DNA of 64,000 nucleotides from Streptomyces thermodiastaticus (GTDB lineage: Bacteria > Actinomycetota > Actinomycetes > Streptomycetales > Streptomycetaceae): contig NZ_BNBV01000002.1 of the NCBI RefSeq assembly GCF_014656135.1, positions 285,541-349,540 of the forward strand, read 5' to 3'. Position 1 is the stretch's first letter, and each line of letters starts with the position of its first letter. A program made the translations under genes and the position numbers. The notes beneath the pieces are model-generated. The model saw nothing but the letters and a program-made list of their open reading frames with translations. It made no database searches and had not been told where the DNA came from. Of the stretch, positions 9,274-18,366 are shown in pieces.

Positions 9274-10491
9274 GTGCCTCGTACCGTCAGGGACGTCGTC
9301 TTCGTCGACGGCGTCCGCACCCCGTTCGGCAAGGCGGGCCCGAAGGGCATCTACCACGAGACCCGTGCCGACGATCTCGTCGTGAAGGCGATCCGGGAGC
9401 TGCTGCGCCGCAACCCCGGCCTCGACCCGAAGCAGGTCGACGAGGTCGCCATCGCCGCGACCACGCAGATCGGCGACCAGGGCCTGACCATCGGCCGTAC
9501 GGCCGGCATCCTCGCGGGCCTGCCGAGCTCGGTCCCCGGCTACGCGATCGACCGCATGTGCGCGGGCGCGCTGACCGCCGTCACCACCGTGTCCGCCTCC
9601 ATCGCCTTCGGCGCGTACGACGTCGCCATCGCGGGCGGTGTCGAGCACATGGGCCGCCACCCGATGGGCGAGGGCGTCGACCCGAACCCGCGGTTCGTGT
9701 CCGAGAAGCTGGTCGACGAGTCCGCCCTGTTCATGGGCATGACCGCGGAGAACCTGCACGACCGCTTCCCGCAGATCACCAAGCTGCGCGCCGACGAGTA
9801 CGCGGTGCGCTCGCAGGAGAAGGCCGCCAAGGCGTACGCCAACGGCAAGATCCAGCAGGACCTGGTGCCGATCGCGGTGCGCCGCACCAACCCCGAGGCC
9901 GGCGAGACCGGCTGGGGCCTGGTCACCGCCGACGAGCCGATGCGCCCGGGCACCACCCTGGAGGCCATCGCCGACCTGAAGACGCCGTTCCGGGTGCACG
10001 GCCGGGTCACCGCGGCCAACGCGGCCGGCCTGAACGACGGCGCCACCGCGTCGGTCATCGCGAGCGAGGAGTTCGCCCGCGAGATGGGGCTGCCGGTCAA
10101 GATGCGCCTGGTCTCCTACGCCTTCGCGGGCGTGGAGCCGGAGGTCATGGGCTACGGCCCGATCCCGGCCACGGAGAAGGCGCTGGCCAAGGCCGGTCTG
10201 TCCATCTCCGACATCGGCCTGTTCGAGATCAACGAGGCCTTCGCCGTGCAGGTCCTGGCGTTCCTGGACCACTACGGCATCGCCGACGACGACGAGCGCG
10301 TCAACCAGTACGGCGGCGCCATCGCCTTCGGCCACCCGCTGGCCTCCTCCGGCGTGCGCCTGATGACGCAGCTGGCCCGCCAGTTCGAGGAGCAGCCGCA
10401 CGTCCGCTACGGCCTGACCACCATGTGCGTCGGCTTCGGCATGGGCGCGACGGTCATCTGGGAGAACCCGCACTTCGAGGGGGACAAGTGA
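9274..10491 (+). CDS. fadA: Acetyl-CoA C-acyltransferase (3-ketoacyl-CoA thiolase)
   Basis: 405 aa, normal for thiolases. The GTG start has a strong GGAGGAGAG ribosome binding site. The nucleophilic cysteine is Cys96 in YAIDRMCAGAL. The C-terminal histidine and second cysteine sit in GGAIAFGHPLASSG and TMCVGFGMGA. The enzyme cleaves 3-ketoacyl-CoA with CoA, releasing acetyl-CoA, in the last step of the beta-oxidation cycle. Its stop overlaps the start of fadB by GTGA, so the two are translationally coupled and probably act as one complex. Palindromes just upstream suggest acyl-CoA-responsive repression. Confidence 0.95.
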   Translation: MPRTVRDVVFVDGVRTPFGKAGPKGIYHETRADDLVVKAIRELLRRNPGLDPKQVDEVAIAATTQIGDQGLTIGRTAGILAGLPSSVPGYAIDRMCAGALTAVTTVSASIAFGAYDVAIAGGVEHMGRHPMGEGVDPNPRFVSEKLVDESALFMGMTAENLHDRFPQITKLRADEYAVRSQEKAAKAYANGKIQQDLVPIAVRRTNPEAGETGWGLVTADEPMRPGTTLEAIADLKTPFRVHGRVTAANAAGLNDGATASVIASEEFAREMGLPVKMRLVSYAFAGVEPEVMGYGPIPATEKALAKAGLSISDIGLFEINEAFAVQVLAFLDHYGIADDDERVNQYGGAIAFGHPLASSGVRLMTQLARQFEEQPHVRYGLTTMCVGFGMGATVIWENPHFEGDK

Positions 10492-12617
10492 GCACCACCG
10501 CCGAGCTGTTGAAGCAGGCCTCGGACCTGTTCCCGGACGAGGTCGTCACCCAGGCCCACGTACGCCACTTCGACCTGCCGCTGGGCGCCGGCCGCTTCGC
10601 GCTGATCACGCTGGACAACGGCCTGGACCACACCAAGCCGACCACCTTCGGCCCGGCCTCGCTGGCGAACCTCGACGCCGCGATCGACCAGGTGGAGAAG
10701 GAGGCAGCGGACGGCGAGATCGTCGGCGTCGGCATCACCGGCAAGCCGTTCATCTTCGCGGTCGGCGCCGACCTGAAGGGCGTGGAGCTGCTGAAGGAGC
10801 ACGAGCACGCCCACGCCATCGGCAAGGGCGGCCACGACGTCTTCAAGCGGCTGTCGAAGCTCGCGGTGCCGACCTTCGCGTACTACAACGGCGCGGCCAT
10901 GGGCGGCGGCGTCGAGGTCGGCCTGCACTGCACCTACCGCACGGTGTCCACGGCCGTGCCCGCCTTCTCGCTGCCCGAGGTGTTCCTCGGCCTGGTCCCC
11001 GGCTGGGGCGGCTGCACCCTGCTGCCGAACCTGATCGGCGCCGACAAGGCCGTCACCGTCATCATCGAGAACAGCCTCAACCAGAACCGGCAGCTCAAGG
11101 GCAAGCAGGTCTACGAGCTCGGCATCGCCGACGCGCTCTTCGAGGGCGCGGACTTCCTGGAGCAGTCGCTGGTGTGGACGGCGTCCGTCCTCAAGGGCGA
11201 GGTGACCGTCGAGCGTTCGGCCGTCGACCGCGGCGAGGCCTGGGACCAGGCCGTGCAGCGGGGCCGGGCCATCGCCGACGCGAAGGTGCACGGCGCGGCG
11301 CCGGCCGCCTACCGGGCCCTGGACATCATCGCCGCCGCCAAGAGCGGTGACCTGCAGGCCGGGTTCGACGCCGAGGACGAGGCCCTGGCGGACCTCATCA
11401 TGAGCGGCGAACTGCGCGCCGGCCTGTACGCCTTCAACCTGGTGCAGAAGCGCGGCAAGCGCCCGGCGGGCGCCCCTGACAAGAACCTGGCGCGTCCGGT
11501 GACCAAGGTCGGCGTGGTCGGCGCCGGTCTGATGGCCTCCCAGCTGGCCCTGCTCTTCGTGCGCCGCCTCGAGGTGCCGGTCGTCCTGACCGACATCGAC
11601 CAGGAGCGCATCGACAAGGGTGTGGCCTACGTCCACACCGAGATCGACAAGCTGCTCGGCAAGGGCCGCATCGGCCAGGACAAGGCCAACCGCCTCAAGG
11701 CGCTGGTCAGCGGTGTCCTGGACAAGGCGGAGGGCTTCGCGGACGCCGACTTCGTCATCGAGGCCGTCTTCGAGGAGATGGGCGTCAAGCAGCAGGTGTT
11801 CGCTCAGGTCGAGGCGGTCGCGCCCGAGCACGCGATCCTCGCCACGAACACCTCCTCGCTGTCCGTGACGGAGATGGCCTCGAAGCTGAAGCATCCCGAG
11901 CGGGTCGTCGGCTTCCACTTCTTCAACCCGGTGGCGGTCCTGCCGCTGCTGGAGGTCGTGCGCGGCGAGAAGACGGACGACGCCTCGCTGGCCACCGCGT
12001 TCGCCGTCGCCAAGAAGCTGAAGAAGACCGCGGTGCTGGTCAAGGACGCCCCGGCGTTCGTCGTCAACCGCATCCTGACCCGCTTCATGGGCGAGATCCA
12101 GAACGTCATCGACGAGGGCACGCCGGTCGAGGTCGCCGAGAAGGCCGTCGAGCCGCTGGGTCTGCCGATGTCCCCGCTGGTCCTGCTGGAGCTGGTCGGC
12201 CCGGCGATCGGTCTGCACGTCTCGGAGACCCTGAACAAGGCGTTCCCGGACCGCTTCACCGTCTCCCCCAACCTGAAGGCGGTCGTGGAGGCCGGCAAGC
12301 GCGGCTTCTACGTCTACGACAGCGGCAAGCCCGAGCTGGACCCGGAGGTAGCCGCGCTGCTGAAGCAGGGCGACACGGTCCTGACGGAGGACCAGGTCCG
12401 CGCCCGCGTCCTGGACGCGGTCGCCCAGGAGATCGGCCTGATGCTGGACGAGGGCGTCGTCGCCGAGCCCCAGGACATCGACCTGTGCCTGATCACCGGC
12501 GCCGGCTGGCCCTTCCACCTGGGCGGCATCACGCCGTACCTGGACCGCGAGGGCATCAGCGAGCGGGTCAACGGCAAGCGGTTCCTGCCCGCGGGGGTGG
12601 CCTCGGTCCCGGCGTGA
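10488..12617 (+). CDS. fadB: Bifunctional enoyl-CoA hydratase / 3-hydroxyacyl-CoA dehydrogenase
   Basis: 709 aa, the usual length of FadB-type multifunctional proteins. The GTG start at 10488 overlaps the fadA stop; the frame is open far upstream only as an antisense-like shadow across fadA. Residues 20-290 are an enoyl-CoA hydratase domain (FAVGADLKGVELL, then NGAAMGGGVEVGLHC and LPEVFLGLVPGWGG). A Rossmann NAD site (VGVVGAGLMASQLALLF) follows near residue 342, then the dehydrogenase catalytic segment GFHFFNPVAVLPLLEVV and two C-terminal helical domains. It hydrates trans-2-enoyl-CoA and oxidises the 3-hydroxyacyl-CoA product for FadA. Confidence 0.96.
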   Translation: MSTTAELLKQASDLFPDEVVTQAHVRHFDLPLGAGRFALITLDNGLDHTKPTTFGPASLANLDAAIDQVEKEAADGEIVGVGITGKPFIFAVGADLKGVELLKEHEHAHAIGKGGHDVFKRLSKLAVPTFAYYNGAAMGGGVEVGLHCTYRTVSTAVPAFSLPEVFLGLVPGWGGCTLLPNLIGADKAVTVIIENSLNQNRQLKGKQVYELGIADALFEGADFLEQSLVWTASVLKGEVTVERSAVDRGEAWDQAVQRGRAIADAKVHGAAPAAYRALDIIAAAKSGDLQAGFDAEDEALADLIMSGELRAGLYAFNLVQKRGKRPAGAPDKNLARPVTKVGVVGAGLMASQLALLFVRRLEVPVVLTDIDQERIDKGVAYVHTEIDKLLGKGRIGQDKANRLKALVSGVLDKAEGFADADFVIEAVFEEMGVKQQVFAQVEAVAPEHAILATNTSSLSVTEMASKLKHPERVVGFHFFNPVAVLPLLEVVRGEKTDDASLATAFAVAKKLKKTAVLVKDAPAFVVNRILTRFMGEIQNVIDEGTPVEVAEKAVEPLGLPMSPLVLLELVGPAIGLHVSETLNKAFPDRFTVSPNLKAVVEAGKRGFYVYDSGKPELDPEVAALLKQGDTVLTEDQVRARVLDAVAQEIGLMLDEGVVAEPQDIDLCLITGAGWPFHLGGITPYLDREGISERVNGKRFLPAGVASVPA

Positions 12618-12640
12618 CGCACGCCGCCGTCCCCGGCTGA

Positions 12641-12682
12641 CGCCGATGCCCGGCACACCGGTGGGTGTGCCGGGCATCGGCG
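12641..12682 (+). terminator. Strong hairpin terminator after fadB
   Basis: A perfect 19-bp inverted repeat (12641-12659 and 12664-12682) with a 4-base loop starts 23 bases after the fadB stop. It is the tightest hairpin in this part of the window and is a convincing terminator of the fadAB transcript. Confidence 0.85.
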
Positions 12683-12783
12683 TCGTACGGCCCGCCATGC
12701 GACGGGCGGTGACGACAGGGAAGCGGACGGGGCGTCAGGGGGCGTCGATCGGACCGGGCAGGGCGGCGGGGGCGTGCGTCACC

Positions 12784-12823
12784 GGCGGCGACGGGCGGGC
12801 GCTCCAACCCGCCCGTCGCCGCC
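12784..12823 (-). terminator. Hairpin downstream of the beta-propeller gene
   Basis: A perfect 16-bp stem (12784-12799 with 12808-12823, loop CGCTCCAA) lies about 60 bases past the stop of the minus-strand gene at 12881. It probably terminates that gene, back to back with the fadB terminator. Confidence 0.75.
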
Positions 12824-12830
12824 TCGCCGC

Positions 12831-12930
12831 TCACACCTCGCGCCACGCCTCCAAGGCCAGCCCCGGCTCGTCCTCGCCGCTCACACCTCGCGCCACGCCT
12901 CCAGGGCCAGCCCCGGCTCGTCCTTGCCGC
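12831..12930. repeat. 50-bp tandem duplication spanning a gene's stop codon
   Basis: Bases 12831-12880 and 12881-12930 are two adjacent 50-bp copies differing at only two positions (A/G at the 24th base and C/T at the 44th). The unit contains the last 15 codons and stop of the minus-strand gene. As 50 is not a multiple of three, the second copy lies just past the stop and is not translated in frame. Confidence 0.92.
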
Positions 12931-13900
12931 GGGTCACGAGCAGCCGGCCCGTGGCCGGGGAGGAGACGGCCGCGACGATGCGGCCCCCGGCGCCGGTGGT
13001 CAGGCAGACCCGGGCGTCCGGCGGGAGCTGCGGGCCGGACTCGGTCCACCAGGCACCCGCCGACTCCTCCTCGGTCGGATAGGCGGCGAAGGCGACCCGG
13101 CCGCTGCCGGAGCACTGGGCGAGCACCGTGCAGTCGTGGCCGTCGAGGACGCAGCGGACGGCGGCGACCGGGCCGGTGCCGGCGGCGCCGAGCACGGTCA
13201 CCGGTTTGCCGCCGGGCCGCCAGGCGCACAGGTCGCCCACGGAGTCGGTGTAGAAGAGCGTGGTGGCACCGGGCGACGTGGCCAGGGCGTACAGGGAGCC
13301 CGGCTGCGGCTCGGCGGTGATCTTCTCCCCCGGCACCAGGCGGCCGCCGGGCTCCTCCTGCTGCCAGTGCTGCACTCCGCCGCGTACGGCCGCGTACAGC
13401 TCGACCCTGCCGGACTCGGCGGTGACCGCCGCCAGGCCGTCCCGGTGCGTTCCCTGGCCCCGCAGATCCCACCAGGGCGACCAGCCGCCCTTGGTCCGCT
13501 GGGCCCGCATGCTCACCCCGCCGCCCGCGTTGCGGACGAAGAGGTGGGCTCGTCCCTCCGCGTCGACGGCGACGGCCGGTGTGCCCGTGCGGTCCCCCTT
13601 GTTGTTGGGATGTCCCACCGGCATCCAGTCCAGGGCCGCCAGCAGCGGGCGGAAGTGGGTGGAGTGCACCAGTCCCGACTCGCCCGGCACCGTGGGCCGC
13701 CAGGAGACCAGATGGGTGTAGCGGTCGCTGCCCTGCCCGAGGGCGAGCACCGGGTGCACCCGCTGGTCGCCGCCCATGCGGCGGGGCGCGTCCCAGGGGC
13801 CGTCGGGCCACCGCTCGGCCCGGCACAGCACGGCGTCGCCCGAGAGGAAGTAGACATGAAGGCGGCCGTCGCGGCCGCGGAGGAGCCAGTCGCCGTTCAC
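12881..13900 (-). CDS. Predicted beta-propeller protein of unknown function
   Basis: 339 aa from a GTG. The sequence is a series of short strands with repeating patterns such as DGRLHVYFLSGD, GRAHLFVRNAGGG, RVELYAAVRGGVQHW and TTLFYTDSVGDLCAW. These resemble the blades of sialidase-like or lectin-like (PLL type) beta-propellers. There is no signal peptide or membrane segment, so it is probably cytoplasmic. I do not recognise a specific function. The 3' end, including the stop codon, lies in a 50-bp tandem duplication. Confidence 0.65.
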   Translation of the reverse strand: MNGDWLLRGRDGRLHVYFLSGDAVLCRAERWPDGPWDAPRRMGGDQRVHPVLALGQGSDRYTHLVSWRPTVPGESGLVHSTHFRPLLAALDWMPVGHPNNKGDRTGTPAVAVDAEGRAHLFVRNAGGGVSMRAQRTKGGWSPWWDLRGQGTHRDGLAAVTAESGRVELYAAVRGGVQHWQQEEPGGRLVPGEKITAEPQPGSLYALATSPGATTLFYTDSVGDLCAWRPGGKPVTVLGAAGTGPVAAVRCVLDGHDCTVLAQCSGSGRVAFAAYPTEEESAGAWWTESGPQLPPDARVCLTTGAGGRIVAAVSSPATGRLLVTRGKDEPGLALEAWREV

Positions 13901-14027
13901 GCGCTCACTCTATGCGGCACCCCGGACCGCGCCCGGGCCGGGCCCCGCATCCCCGCACCGGGGCCCCGCCCCGGCCGGGTGCGGCCGGTGTCTGCCGTGC
14001 CCCGGCGGCACGTGCCACCCTGGTCGC

Positions 14028-14399
14028 ATGGATGCCACCCCGGATCTGCTCGTGATCGTCGACGGTGCCAATGTCGTCGGGTCGGTACCGGACGGCTGGT
14101 GGCGGGACCGCCGGGGAGCCACCGAGCGCCTGCGGGACCGGCTGGCCGCCGGCGGTGTGCCCCGCCTGGCCGAACGGGCGGAGATCGTGCTGGTCGTCGA
14201 GGGTGCGGCGCGCGGGGTGCGCACGGTGCCGGGAGTGCGGGTGGAGGATGCGCCCGGCAGCGGGGACGACCACATCGTCGGCCTGGTCGGCCGGGCGGCG
14301 GGCCGGCCCACCCTGGTGGTCACGGCCGACCGCGAACTGCGGCGCCGGGTCACGGAGTTGGGGGCCGAGGTCACCGGGCCGCGGGCGGTACGGGACTGA
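14028..14399 (+). CDS. Small NYN/PIN-like nuclease-fold protein
   Basis: 123 aa with an ATG start. The N-terminal LLVIVDGANVVGSVPDGWW and the later VVTADRELRRRV are the two acidic motifs of NYN (PIN-like) ribonuclease-fold proteins; acidic residues in DGAN and TADREL would bind metal. The middle segment EDAPGSGDDHIVGLV adds further conserved acids. The family includes RNA nucleases such as the YacP group, but many members are uncharacterised. It is divergent from the propeller gene by about 130 bases and convergent with the permease; no operon partner is visible. Confidence 0.75.
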   Translation: MDATPDLLVIVDGANVVGSVPDGWWRDRRGATERLRDRLAAGGVPRLAERAEIVLVVEGAARGVRTVPGVRVEDAPGSGDDHIVGLVGRAAGRPTLVVTADRELRRRVTELGAEVTGPRAVRD

Positions 14400-14502
14400 G
14401 CGGGCGGCACACGGACGGACCGGGGCGGAGCCGGTCTCGCCCGGCCCGGCCCCGGCCCGTGTGTGTTCCGTGTGGGCCCGTGTGTGCTGGCTCCGCCCTC
14501 CG

Positions 14503-16014
14503 TCAGGGCGTGCCGGACGCGCCCTCGGCCTGGGCCGGCTGTTCGTCGCGGGCCAGACGGCTGTGGGTGCGGCCGTAGAGGAAGTAGACGAGGAAACCGA
14601 TCGCCATCCAGATGGCGAACCGCAGCCAGGTCTCGGCGGGCAGATTCAGCATCAGCCACAGCGAGGCGAGCACCGACAGGATCGGCACCAGCGGCACCAG
14701 CGGCGTACGGAAGGCCCGGTGCAGGTCCGGACGGGTCCGGCGGAGAATGATCACGCTGAGGGCGACGACGACGAAGGCGAACAGCGTGCCGATGTTCACC
14801 AGCTCCGCCAGCTCGCTCAGGCTGGTGAAGCCCGCGATCACGGCGATGACGACGCCGAGGAGGATGGTCGAGCGGTAGGGGGTGCGGAAACGCGGGTGGG
14901 TGCGGGAGAAGAGCCGGGGCAGCAGGCCGTCACGGCTCATCGCGAAGAACACCCGGGACTGGCCCAGCAGCAGGATCATGCACACGGTGGTCAGGCCGAC
15001 GGCCGCGCCGAAGCTGATCAGGCCGGCGAACCAGGGGTGGCCGGTGGACTTGAAGGCGTCCGCCAGGGGGGCGTCCACGGACAGCTTGCTGTACTTCTGC
15101 ATGCCGGTGACGACGATCGACACCGCCACGTACAGCGCGGTGCAGATGACGAGGGAGCCGAGGATGCCGCGCGGCACGTCGCGCTGCGGGTTGCGGGTCT
15201 CCTCGGCGGCGGTGGCGACCACGTCGAAGCCGATGAAGGCGAAGAACACCACGGACGCGGCGGTGAAGATGCCCATGACGCCGAAGTTCGACGGTGCCCA
15301 GCCGAACATCAGCTGCACGAGCGGTGCCTTGAGGTTGCCGCCCGCCGTGACCGGCTGCTCCTTGGGGATGAAGGGGTCGTAGTTGCCGCTCTTGATGAAG
15401 AAGGCACCCGCGATGATGACGACCAGGACGACGGCCACCTTGATCGCGACCACGACCGAGGTCACACGTGCCGAAAGCTTCATGCCGACCACGAGGATGG
15501 CGGTCAGCACCAGGACCAGGGCGGCGGCGAGGATGTCGAAACCGAACCCGGATGCGCCGTCCCGGCCGCTGAGATACTCGGGCAGATGCCAGCCGGCGTT
15601 GTCCAGCAGCGAATGGATGTAGCCGGACCAGCCGACGGCCACCACCGCCGTGCCGAGCGCGAGTTCCAGCACCAGGTCCCAGCCGATGATCCAGGCCGGG
15701 AACTCGCCGAGAGAGGCGTAGGAGAAGGTGTACGCCGATCCGGCGACCGGCACGGCGGACGCGAACTCCGCGTAGCACAGCGCGGCCAGTGCGCAGACCA
15801 CACCGGCCACCACGAAGGACACGGCCACCGCGGGTCCGGCGGTGTTCCGGGCGGCCGTGCCGGTGAGCACGAAAATGCCGGTGCCGATGATGACACCGAC
15901 TCCGAAGACCGTCAGATCGAGGGCCGAGAGCGATTTCCGTAGCGCGTGTTCGGGTTCCTCGGTGTCCCTGATCGACTGTTCGACGTTCTTCGTCCGGAAC
16001 AGCGTGTTGCTCAC
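14503..16014 (-). CDS. APC-superfamily amino-acid permease (cationic amino-acid transporter type)
   Basis: 503 aa from a GTG preceded by GGAAGGTAGG; the frame continues 30 codons upstream without family features. About 12 hydrophobic segments follow an N-terminal cytoplasmic tail (FRTKNVEQSIRDTEEPEHAL). That tail is typical of the YfnA/CAT family. The first helix has VFGVGVIIGTGIFVL, the glycine-rich substrate-binding break, and the conserved YAEFASAVPVAGSAY is present. It should import amino acids with protons at the cytoplasmic membrane; the substrate is not determinable. It lies alone downstream of dxs, with a hairpin between them. Confidence 0.9.
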   Translation of the reverse strand: MSNTLFRTKNVEQSIRDTEEPEHALRKSLSALDLTVFGVGVIIGTGIFVLTGTAARNTAGPAVAVSFVVAGVVCALAALCYAEFASAVPVAGSAYTFSYASLGEFPAWIIGWDLVLELALGTAVVAVGWSGYIHSLLDNAGWHLPEYLSGRDGASGFGFDILAAALVLVLTAILVVGMKLSARVTSVVVAIKVAVVLVVIIAGAFFIKSGNYDPFIPKEQPVTAGGNLKAPLVQLMFGWAPSNFGVMGIFTAASVVFFAFIGFDVVATAAEETRNPQRDVPRGILGSLVICTALYVAVSIVVTGMQKYSKLSVDAPLADAFKSTGHPWFAGLISFGAAVGLTTVCMILLLGQSRVFFAMSRDGLLPRLFSRTHPRFRTPYRSTILLGVVIAVIAGFTSLSELAELVNIGTLFAFVVVALSVIILRRTRPDLHRAFRTPLVPLVPILSVLASLWLMLNLPAETWLRFAIWMAIGFLVYFLYGRTHSRLARDEQPAQAEGASGTP

Positions 16015-16108
16015 AGGCCTACCTTCCACGCTCGTCGCCTCGCGGTGGCTCGACATGATCGAGAGGGCTGGGGAATGCGTATGCCCCGGCACTGGCAGGT
16101 TCACGCAG

Positions 16109-16154
16109 ACGGGCCGGATGCGCCACCCGTAGGAGGGTGTCGAATCCGGCCCGT
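16109..16154 (-). terminator. Hairpin downstream of dxs
   Basis: An 11-bp perfect stem (ACGGGCCGGAT at 16109-16119, complement at 16144-16154) encloses a 24-base loop that can itself pair. It lies about 55 bases past the dxs stop and upstream of the permease, so it probably ends the dxs transcript. Confidence 0.6.
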
Positions 16155-16207
16155 TTAGGGCACCGAGCGGTAACGATGTTCCGGTGGGCGCGTACCCTGC
16201 GCGCGGG

Positions 16208-18160
16208 TCAGTCGCGTGCGGGTTCCACCGCCGAATCGATCTCGCCGTCGGACTGCCCGGTGGAGCGCAGCCGGGTGTGCGGCAGGCCGTCGAGCTTGGC
16301 GACCAGACCGGTGACCTGGCGGGCGATGTCGGGCGCCGTCAGGCCGATCTCCGCCATGACCTCGGCGCGGGAGGCGTGGTCGAGGAAGCGCGGCGGGATG
16401 CCGAAGTCCCGCAGCGGCACGTCCACGCCGGCGTCCCGCAGGGCCTGGGCGATGGTGGAGCCGACACCGCCGACCCGCGAGTTGTCCTCGACGGTGACGA
16501 CCACCCGGTGCCGTTCGGCCAGCGGGGCCATCGCCTCGTCGACCGGCTTGACCCAGCGGGGGTCGACGACGGTCGTGGAGATGCCCTGCTTGTCGAGCAG
16601 GTCGGCGATCTCCAGGCACATCGGGGCGAGCGCGCCGACGGAGACCAGCAGCACGTCCGGGGTGTCGGTGCCGGGCTCGCGCAGCACGTCCATGCCGCCG
16701 ACCCGGCCCACGGCGGGCACCGCCGGGCCGACCTTGCCCTTGGAGAAGCGGACCACGGTCGGTGCGTCCTCGACGGCGACGGCCTCGCGCAGCTGGGCGC
16801 GGACCTGGTCGGCGTCGCGCGGGGCGGCCAGCCGCAGCCCGGGGACGACCTGAAGGATCGACATGTCCCACATGCCGTTGTGGGAGGGGCCGTCGGTGCC
16901 GGTGATGCCGGCCCGGTCCAGGACGAACGTCACGCCGCACTTGTGCAGGGCGACGTCCATCAGCACCTGGTCGAAGGCGCGGTTGAGGAAGGTGGCGTAG
17001 ACGGCGAAGACCGGGTGCAGTCCGCCGTGGGCGAGACCGGCCGCGGAGACGGCGCCGTGCTGCTCGGCGATGCCGACGTCGAAGACCCGGTCGGGGAAGG
17101 CCTTGGCGAACTTGTCCAGGCCGACCGGCTGGAGCATCGCGGCGGTGATGGCGACGATGTCCTTGCGTTCCTTGCCGAGCTTGACCATCTCGTCGCCGAA
17201 GACGCTGGTCCAGTCGGCGCCGGAGGTGGAGATCGGCAGGCCCGTGTCGGGGTGGATCTTGCCGACGGCGTGGAAGCGGTCGGCCTCGTCCTGCAGGGCG
17301 GGCTGGTAGCCGCGGCCCTTCTCGGTCAGGCAGTGCACGATGACGGGACCGTTGAAGCGCTTGGCGCGGGTGAGCGCGGACTCCAGGGCCTCGATGTCGT
17401 GGCCGTCGATCGGGCCGACGTACTTCAGGCCCAGGTCCTCGAACATGCCCTGCGGGGCGATGAAGTCCTTCAGCCCCTTCTTCGCGCCGTGCAGGGTGTC
17501 GTAGAGGGCCTGGCCGACGACCGGGGTGCGCTCGAGGAGCTCCTTGGTGCGGGCGAGGAACTTCTCGTAGCCGTCGGTGGTGCGCAGGGTGGCCAGGTGG
17601 TTGGCGAGGCCGCCGATGGTGGGCGCGTAGGAGCGCTCGTTGTCGTTGACGACGATGACGAGCGGGCGGTCCTTGGCGTCGGCGATGTTGTTGAGCGCCT
17701 CCCAGGCCATGCCGCCGGTCAGGGCGCCGTCCCCGATGACCGCGACGACATGGCTGTCGCGCCCCAGGATCTGGTTGGCCTTGGCGATGCCGTCGGCCCA
17801 GCCCAGCACGGTGGAGGCGTGGCTGTTCTCGATGACGTCGTGCTCGGACTCGGCCTGGGAGGGGTAACCGGACAGACCGCCCTTCATCTTCAGCCGGGAG
17901 AAGTCCTGCCGGCCGGTGAGCAGCTTGTGCACATAGGACTGGTGGCCGGTGTCCCACAGCACCTTGTCCTTCGGGGAGTGGAACACCCGGTGCAGGGCGA
18001 TGGTCAGCTCGACCACACCGAGGTTGGGGCCGAGGTGGCCGCCGGTCTTGGAGACGGCGTCCACCAGGAAGGTCCGGATCTCCTCTGCCAGCTGATCCAG
18101 CTCCTCCAGGCTGAGCCGGTCCAGATCGCGCGGTCCCGTGATGCGGGTCAGCAGCGGCAC
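16208..18160 (-). CDS. dxs: 1-deoxy-D-xylulose-5-phosphate synthase
   Basis: 650 aa, the usual length. The N-terminal [19 protein letters not shown] and HTGHQ-like [16 protein letters not shown] motifs, the thiamine-diphosphate motif [18 protein letters not shown], and the catalytic glutamate in [15 protein letters not shown] are all present. It condenses pyruvate and glyceraldehyde 3-phosphate to DXP, the entry step of the MEP isoprenoid pathway in the cytoplasm. It is monocistronic here. Streptomyces genomes often hold two dxs copies; only one is in view. Confidence 0.97.
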   Translation of the reverse strand: MPLLTRITGPRDLDRLSLEELDQLAEEIRTFLVDAVSKTGGHLGPNLGVVELTIALHRVFHSPKDKVLWDTGHQSYVHKLLTGRQDFSRLKMKGGLSGYPSQAESEHDVIENSHASTVLGWADGIAKANQILGRDSHVVAVIGDGALTGGMAWEALNNIADAKDRPLVIVVNDNERSYAPTIGGLANHLATLRTTDGYEKFLARTKELLERTPVVGQALYDTLHGAKKGLKDFIAPQGMFEDLGLKYVGPIDGHDIEALESALTRAKRFNGPVIVHCLTEKGRGYQPALQDEADRFHAVGKIHPDTGLPISTSGADWTSVFGDEMVKLGKERKDIVAITAAMLQPVGLDKFAKAFPDRVFDVGIAEQHGAVSAAGLAHGGLHPVFAVYATFLNRAFDQVLMDVALHKCGVTFVLDRAGITGTDGPSHNGMWDMSILQVVPGLRLAAPRDADQVRAQLREAVAVEDAPTVVRFSKGKVGPAVPAVGRVGGMDVLREPGTDTPDVLLVSVGALAPMCLEIADLLDKQGISTTVVDPRWVKPVDEAMAPLAERHRVVVTVEDNSRVGGVGSTIAQALRDAGVDVPLRDFGIPPRFLDHASRAEVMAEIGLTAPDIARQVTGLVAKLDGLPHTRLRSTGQSDGEIDSAVEPARD

Positions 18161-18298
18161 CCGTGCCTCCTTGCAGTAGAGCTGATCGAGCTTTCAGCGG
18201 CTCGACGAGTCTAATGTTCCGCCCGAGCGCCGAGTGTCCGGGCGGTAGGTCACGGGTCACACGTACGGCCGTACCGTGTGCGCGGCCCGTGTGTGACG

Positions 18299-18338
18299 CG
18301 TGTGTGCCCGGCACCGTCGGCGGTGCCGGGCACACACG
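18299..18338 (-). terminator. Strong hairpin terminator after xylH
   Basis: A 17-bp perfect stem (18299-18315 with 18322-18338, 6-base loop) begins 29 bases past the xylH stop on the minus strand. It is a convincing terminator for the xylFGH transcript. Confidence 0.8.
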
Positions 18339-18366
18339 GGGACCCGTCGGCCCCGGGCCGGCCGGG

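Noticed and set aside
9243..10487. Upstream extension of the fadB frame across fadA
   Set aside because: This is a shadow frame of fadA; the GTG at 10488 overlaps the fadA stop and begins the hydratase domain.
14423..14498. 10-bp inverted repeat between the NYN gene and the permease
   Set aside because: The arms are separated by 56 bases, too far for a convincing terminator; it could be chance.
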